DNA of 64,000 nt from Corallincola platygyrae (GTDB lineage Bacteria > Pseudomonadota > Gammaproteobacteria > Enterobacterales > Neiellaceae). Both the position numbers and the translations under genes were made by a program. The notes under the pieces are model-generated. The model made no database searches, was not told the origin of the DNA, and worked only from the letters and a program-made list of their open reading frames with translations. Location: NCBI RefSeq assembly GCF_039544265.1, contig NZ_BAABLI010000009.1:62001-126000 (forward strand), written 5' to 3'. Shown one piece after another: positions 60,975-64,000 of this stretch (position 1 is the first letter of the stretch; each line of letters begins with the position of its first letter).

Positions 60975-63553
60975 AATGACTCCTTGAAGGTACCCAGAGC
61001 GGTTCTACCTAAAACGAAACCTGTCTGTTCCGATTCGCAGTCGTGGAGTTGTTCCACCGGGTAAACGTTATTGAGTTGGCCGAGTACATCGATAAAGCGT
61101 TGTTTCTTCTGTTCCGGATTACTCCGACTGGCGCCGTGTAAAACGCCGAGCCAGTCCTTGTAGGCTTTTTCCAGCATCGCCATCTGATCTTTGTCTATCC
61201 AGCACACCCGCGGCATGATGTGGGCGGGCACCTCACTGCGGATCACCGACTCGCAGTAGCGCCGAAAATCCATACTGGCGAAGCGGGCGCCATAGGCGGG
61301 CAGGACCACGTGCAGTTGGTAGCTATAGGGATCGATGCAGTCGTCACAGCCATCATCCAGACAGATAGGCATATGCGGTTCGTCATCGGTTGCTGGCAGC
61401 AGCAGGCTATGTTCGATCAGGTACATGCCTTCATCGCTGTAATTGATACTGAGGTAAGTGACCACCTCATCAATGGCTTCTAGTGCTGCGGCTTCGCTGT
61501 CGAAGTATTCGATGCGACGGGCAATGATCTCTTCGCTGTCGTCGACCAAGTTGAAGTAGTGGCGACCATCCCGTGATTGGGCGAGTCGATAATGGCTCGG
61601 CATCATGCCCATCAGGATCGCCTGGCGCATCTCCCTCTTCGCTGCACGCTTGGTTTCGTATCGGGTGCTGCTGCTGAGCAGAATGGTGTCGTTATCGCGG
61701 TTACGAATACGGAAGCGGAATTCATCATCGGGTGTTTCATCTATCTCGGCGTAGATATCAAACGCCACGTCACCCAGGTTGCGGCGCTGGTGATTGGTGA
61801 TGCCGAGCAGACGGCATAAACGCTGCTCTAAACCGGACACGTTTTCTGTATTCCAATAGGCATTCTTCAGGCTGACATCATGCCCGAGGCCGCGGTTGCG
61901 ACTGACGTTCGGTACTGCTTGATGAAACTCGCTTTTGTAACGCAGGGTGGCGACGGGGGAGTGACCAAACGCATTGAGCATAACGTCGGTCAGCCCTGTC
62001 AGATCTTCCCCAAACCGGGCGGCTAAAAAGTCGAGGAAACGGTTACGGCGGTCCAGATCGCTATCGCTGTTGTTGAGCAGGCTTTGCAGCATTGGCGCCG
62101 CAGTGGCCTTGTCGCCATACAGTTTCTGCCAGTCCCGTATTGTTTCCGGTAGTTGACCGAAGTAGCTGGTCTGTTGCTGGTCATCCAGTGAAAGCAGGTC
62201 GCGCAGGTGACTGGTTTGTGCCAGGTAGTTGGCGGCAAGCTGGTCGAAGAAAGCGAGATAGCCGCGAAGCTGCAGTACCTGTGCTTTTCTTTGCTCGGAG
62301 GCATCGCCGGGCAGGCCTGCTTCACTAAGCCCATAGACGGCTGGCATATCAGTTTGAATGGTTTGGTATGCGCTGATTTGCCGGTTTTGGCCGGGTGTTG
62401 CCTGCAACTGGTAGCTGACCGCCTGCTCCTGTTGCGCCTGACTCTGTTTCAGTTGGGCTTTTAACAAGGCGATGGCCTGTGCTTTGTCGTAAAACGCAGG
62501 CATCTGATGTTTGAAGAATGCCAGATGGCCAGACTGAGGTTTTAGTACTGCCTTGCGACCCGGCATCACGGGCACAACCCAGACATTTTTTAACGGTTGT
62601 GTCTGACCGTCAGGGTTGATAATCAACTCGCGTACGGCAACGACATCATCGATATCCATGATCAGATTGATCAGGTCAGACAGGCGGATCTCCTTTTTCA
62701 GCTCCGCCTGACCAATCGCCTGATCCGAGATGTAGCCATGGTCAAGCAGGGGGCCATTAAACAGGGCATCTGCCCAATCGACACTGTTTAGACTGAGTTC
62801 GGGTGGTTGACTGGTGATCGGCGCCTGCAGGTGTTGATGAACTGCCTGCATCACATCGGCAAACACCTGTTTGGCATCCGCTTTTGGTGCTATCTCTATT
62901 TCGCCACAAAGAATAAAGGCCTGTTTGCTGATCAGTCTGGGTTTGGTGAACCACTCACAGAGATTTCGTTGCTGGTGCAGCAGTGTTTCGGCGGCGGCGA
63001 CGGTTTCCGCTTTAGCTTGCGCGTTGAGTCCGTCGGCCAGTTCCAGACTGACCTGATAACCGCCAGCGACAGATAATTTCTTAATGTTTTTTCCGTTTCG
63101 CGCCTTACGGGTTACTTCGCCGGTTTTGCAATCCAGGTAGAGCTGAACGGGTAGGGGGGCGAGCCAGGCGTTTTGTATATTGGGTAGGTCGACCAGCAGT
63201 TTGCGATAGTCCCTTTCTGTCAGTGCCGCGGCGGGCAGCACTTCATCCGCGGGTGGGAAGTGCGCAGCCATCAGGCTCTCACGGCTGGCGCTATCACTGT
63301 CTGCAATGCCATCGACCAGAATATCCTGCACTGGCCAATCCAATCGGTAACTCAGCTCTGTCAACAGATAGCTGAGCACCTCCAGCATGGTGATACCCGG
63401 ATCATGACGGTTGTAGTCGCTCCACAACTCGCTACTGAGCGAAATGATCTGGCTGATCCCCTGATTGTAGAGATAGATGGGATCCTGGCTGCCATTCAGG
63501 TCTGCCTTGGGGATTATTGCGTTGAAAGCGCCGAGTGCCGAGGTGTCAGTCAT
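60971..63553 (-). CDS. eCIS baseplate protein (gp6/baseplate-J-like, Afp12 type)
   Basis: An 860-residue soluble protein. The N-terminal segment NRHDPGITMLEVLSYLLTELSYRLDWPVQDIL is a hallmark of baseplate wedge proteins of contractile systems (the D-P-G-I-T-x-L-E-x-L motif), and LTERDYRKLLVDLPNIQNAWLAPL is also typical. Later parts include a helical middle and a possible beta-rich C-terminus. The start at 63553 follows AAGGGGG; the frame extends nine codons upstream. It overlaps the upstream baseplate gene by eight bases and the downstream gene by four (ATGA). Confidence 0.82.
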   Translation of the reverse strand: MTDTSALGAFNAIIPKADLNGSQDPIYLYNQGISQIISLSSELWSDYNRHDPGITMLEVLSYLLTELSYRLDWPVQDILVDGIADSDSASRESLMAAHFPPADEVLPAAALTERDYRKLLVDLPNIQNAWLAPLPVQLYLDCKTGEVTRKARNGKNIKKLSVAGGYQVSLELADGLNAQAKAETVAAAETLLHQQRNLCEWFTKPRLISKQAFILCGEIEIAPKADAKQVFADVMQAVHQHLQAPITSQPPELSLNSVDWADALFNGPLLDHGYISDQAIGQAELKKEIRLSDLINLIMDIDDVVAVRELIINPDGQTQPLKNVWVVPVMPGRKAVLKPQSGHLAFFKHQMPAFYDKAQAIALLKAQLKQSQAQQEQAVSYQLQATPGQNRQISAYQTIQTDMPAVYGLSEAGLPGDASEQRKAQVLQLRGYLAFFDQLAANYLAQTSHLRDLLSLDDQQQTSYFGQLPETIRDWQKLYGDKATAAPMLQSLLNNSDSDLDRRNRFLDFLAARFGEDLTGLTDVMLNAFGHSPVATLRYKSEFHQAVPNVSRNRGLGHDVSLKNAYWNTENVSGLEQRLCRLLGITNHQRRNLGDVAFDIYAEIDETPDDEFRFRIRNRDNDTILLSSSTRYETKRAAKREMRQAILMGMMPSHYRLAQSRDGRHYFNLVDDSEEIIARRIEYFDSEAAALEAIDEVVTYLSINYSDEGMYLIEHSLLLPATDDEPHMPICLDDGCDDCIDPYSYQLHVVLPAYGARFASMDFRRYCESVIRSEVPAHIMPRVCWIDKDQMAMLEKAYKDWLGVLHGASRSNPEQKKQRFIDVLGQLNNVYPVEQLHDCESEQTGFVLGRTALGTFKESL

Positions 63554-64000
63554 TGGCGACCCCCTTGATGATATGGGCACTGTCCGAGGTAAGGATCTGC
63601 ATCGGTGAGGTCGGCGTTACCCGGTGGGCATCGGCTGAGTATGTTTCGCCATCGGTGGTGGTCTGCAAAGCCACTTGGGTAATGAAATCGACGTAGGGCA
63701 ACTCTTCGATGAAATCCATCAATATCGACTTGTAGATCACGCCGCCAAACTCAGGCCCCGGGCTGCCTTCATCGAGCCACGGAGATAGGTAGGTTTGCAG
63801 TGCCGACTGCAACTGTTGCTGGTAATAACTGAACTCGTAGCCGGTTTTAAACTGCACCTCAAAGCTAAGACGCACCGCGAGATATTGTGGGTTACGGACG
63901 TGAATTTTCGCCTGCATCGCCTTGCGTGCGTCCAGGTAACTGCTGACCAGGTCCAGGGTTTGGCTATCGGCCTGAGGTTTTAGTGGGTCCACCGCGTTAT
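63546..64000 (-). CDS. eCIS baseplate J-like protein, C-terminal part (5' end beyond the window)
   Basis: About 150 codons at the right edge, open through base 64000, so the gene starts outside. The sequence YLDARKAMQAKIHVRNPQYLAVRLSFEVQF is the C-terminal domain pattern of baseplate J/gp47-type proteins, and FGGVIYKSILMDFIEELPYVDFITQVAL likewise. In Afp-type clusters this corresponds to Afp11. The gene's stop overlaps the next start. The rest of the particle (sheath, tube, spike, other baseplate genes) should lie further right. Confidence 0.78.
   Translation of the reverse strand, partial: NAVDPLKPQADSQTLDLVSSYLDARKAMQAKIHVRNPQYLAVRLSFEVQFKTGYEFSYYQQQLQSALQTYLSPWLDEGSPGPEFGGVIYKSILMDFIEELPYVDFITQVALQTTTDGETYSADAHRVTPTSPMQILTSDSAHIIKGVAND

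Noticed and set aside
1..64000. CRISPR arrays, tRNA/rRNA genes, insertion sequences, integrases
   Set aside because: None were seen: no regularly spaced identical repeats, no cloverleaf-like segments flanking the accessory block, and no transposase or integrase motifs in any frame.

Overview
The window is chromosomal DNA of a gammaproteobacterium, most likely a marine Alteromonadales-type organism in the broad Shewanella/Ferrimonas/Corallincola neighbourhood. The evidence is the close match of Kbl, Tdh, NfuA, Tex and PlsB to enterobacterial proteins, combined with a caa3-type cox cluster, a lexA-sulA pair, and a bd oxidase with a short Q-loop behind a GbsR-type regulator. The species cannot be fixed from the sequence alone. 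No tRNA, rRNA, CRISPR array or insertion sequence was seen.

Layout. 1-3.1 kb: gbsR-like regulator, cydA and cydB (runs off the left edge) on the minus strand, behind an 18-bp palindrome and an FNR-like site. 3.2-12.7 kb: a secreted metallo-hydrolase, pyrC, an HDOD protein, the kbl-tdh threonine pathway, glpE, glpG, an orphan FliL-like protein, and ubiC-ubiA. 12.7-18.8 kb (minus): plsB and a four-gene Mla/Pqi-like lipid transporter. 19.0-20.1 kb: lexA-sulA behind two SOS boxes. 20.2-20.4 kb: an intergenic repeat patch. 20.7-30.6 kb: a complete cytochrome c oxidase cluster (coxB with fused cytochrome c, ctaD, ctaG, ctaE, DUF2909, SURF1, a small membrane protein, ctaA, ctaB, SCO, a MATE transporter). 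30.7-38.6 kb: nfuA, comF, bioH, a very short flagellar-rod-like protein, a SprA-type putative metalloprotease, tex and ppaC.

38.6-51.4 kb is the accessory part. It opens with a decayed C-terminal greB fragment and ends at an intact greB in the same orientation. Between them lie a lipid-linked sugar module (GT2, ArnT-like GT39, GtrA) wrapped around an OmpR-type two-component system, several small stress or unknown genes, and an A+T-rich cassette holding a 685-residue polymorphic toxin with downstream candidate immunity genes, one of them Tsi6-like and one decayed.

51.4-64.0 kb (minus) is the most notable part: the distal half of an extracellular contractile injection system (eCIS, Afp/PVC/MAC type). 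Read in transcription order it has a baseplate J-like protein (truncated by the right edge), a second baseplate protein, an 889-residue structural protein, a CIS tape-measure protein, an Afp15-like AAA+ ATPase, and a 1275-residue DUF4157 protein ending in an HNH-like nuclease motif. All junctions overlap, so the genes look translationally coupled. The last gene looks like the cargo of the particle.

Respiration links two regions: both terminal-oxidase loci carry the same FNR-like TTGAC-N4-ATCAA box upstream, which suggests joint oxygen-responsive control of the bd and caa3 enzymes.
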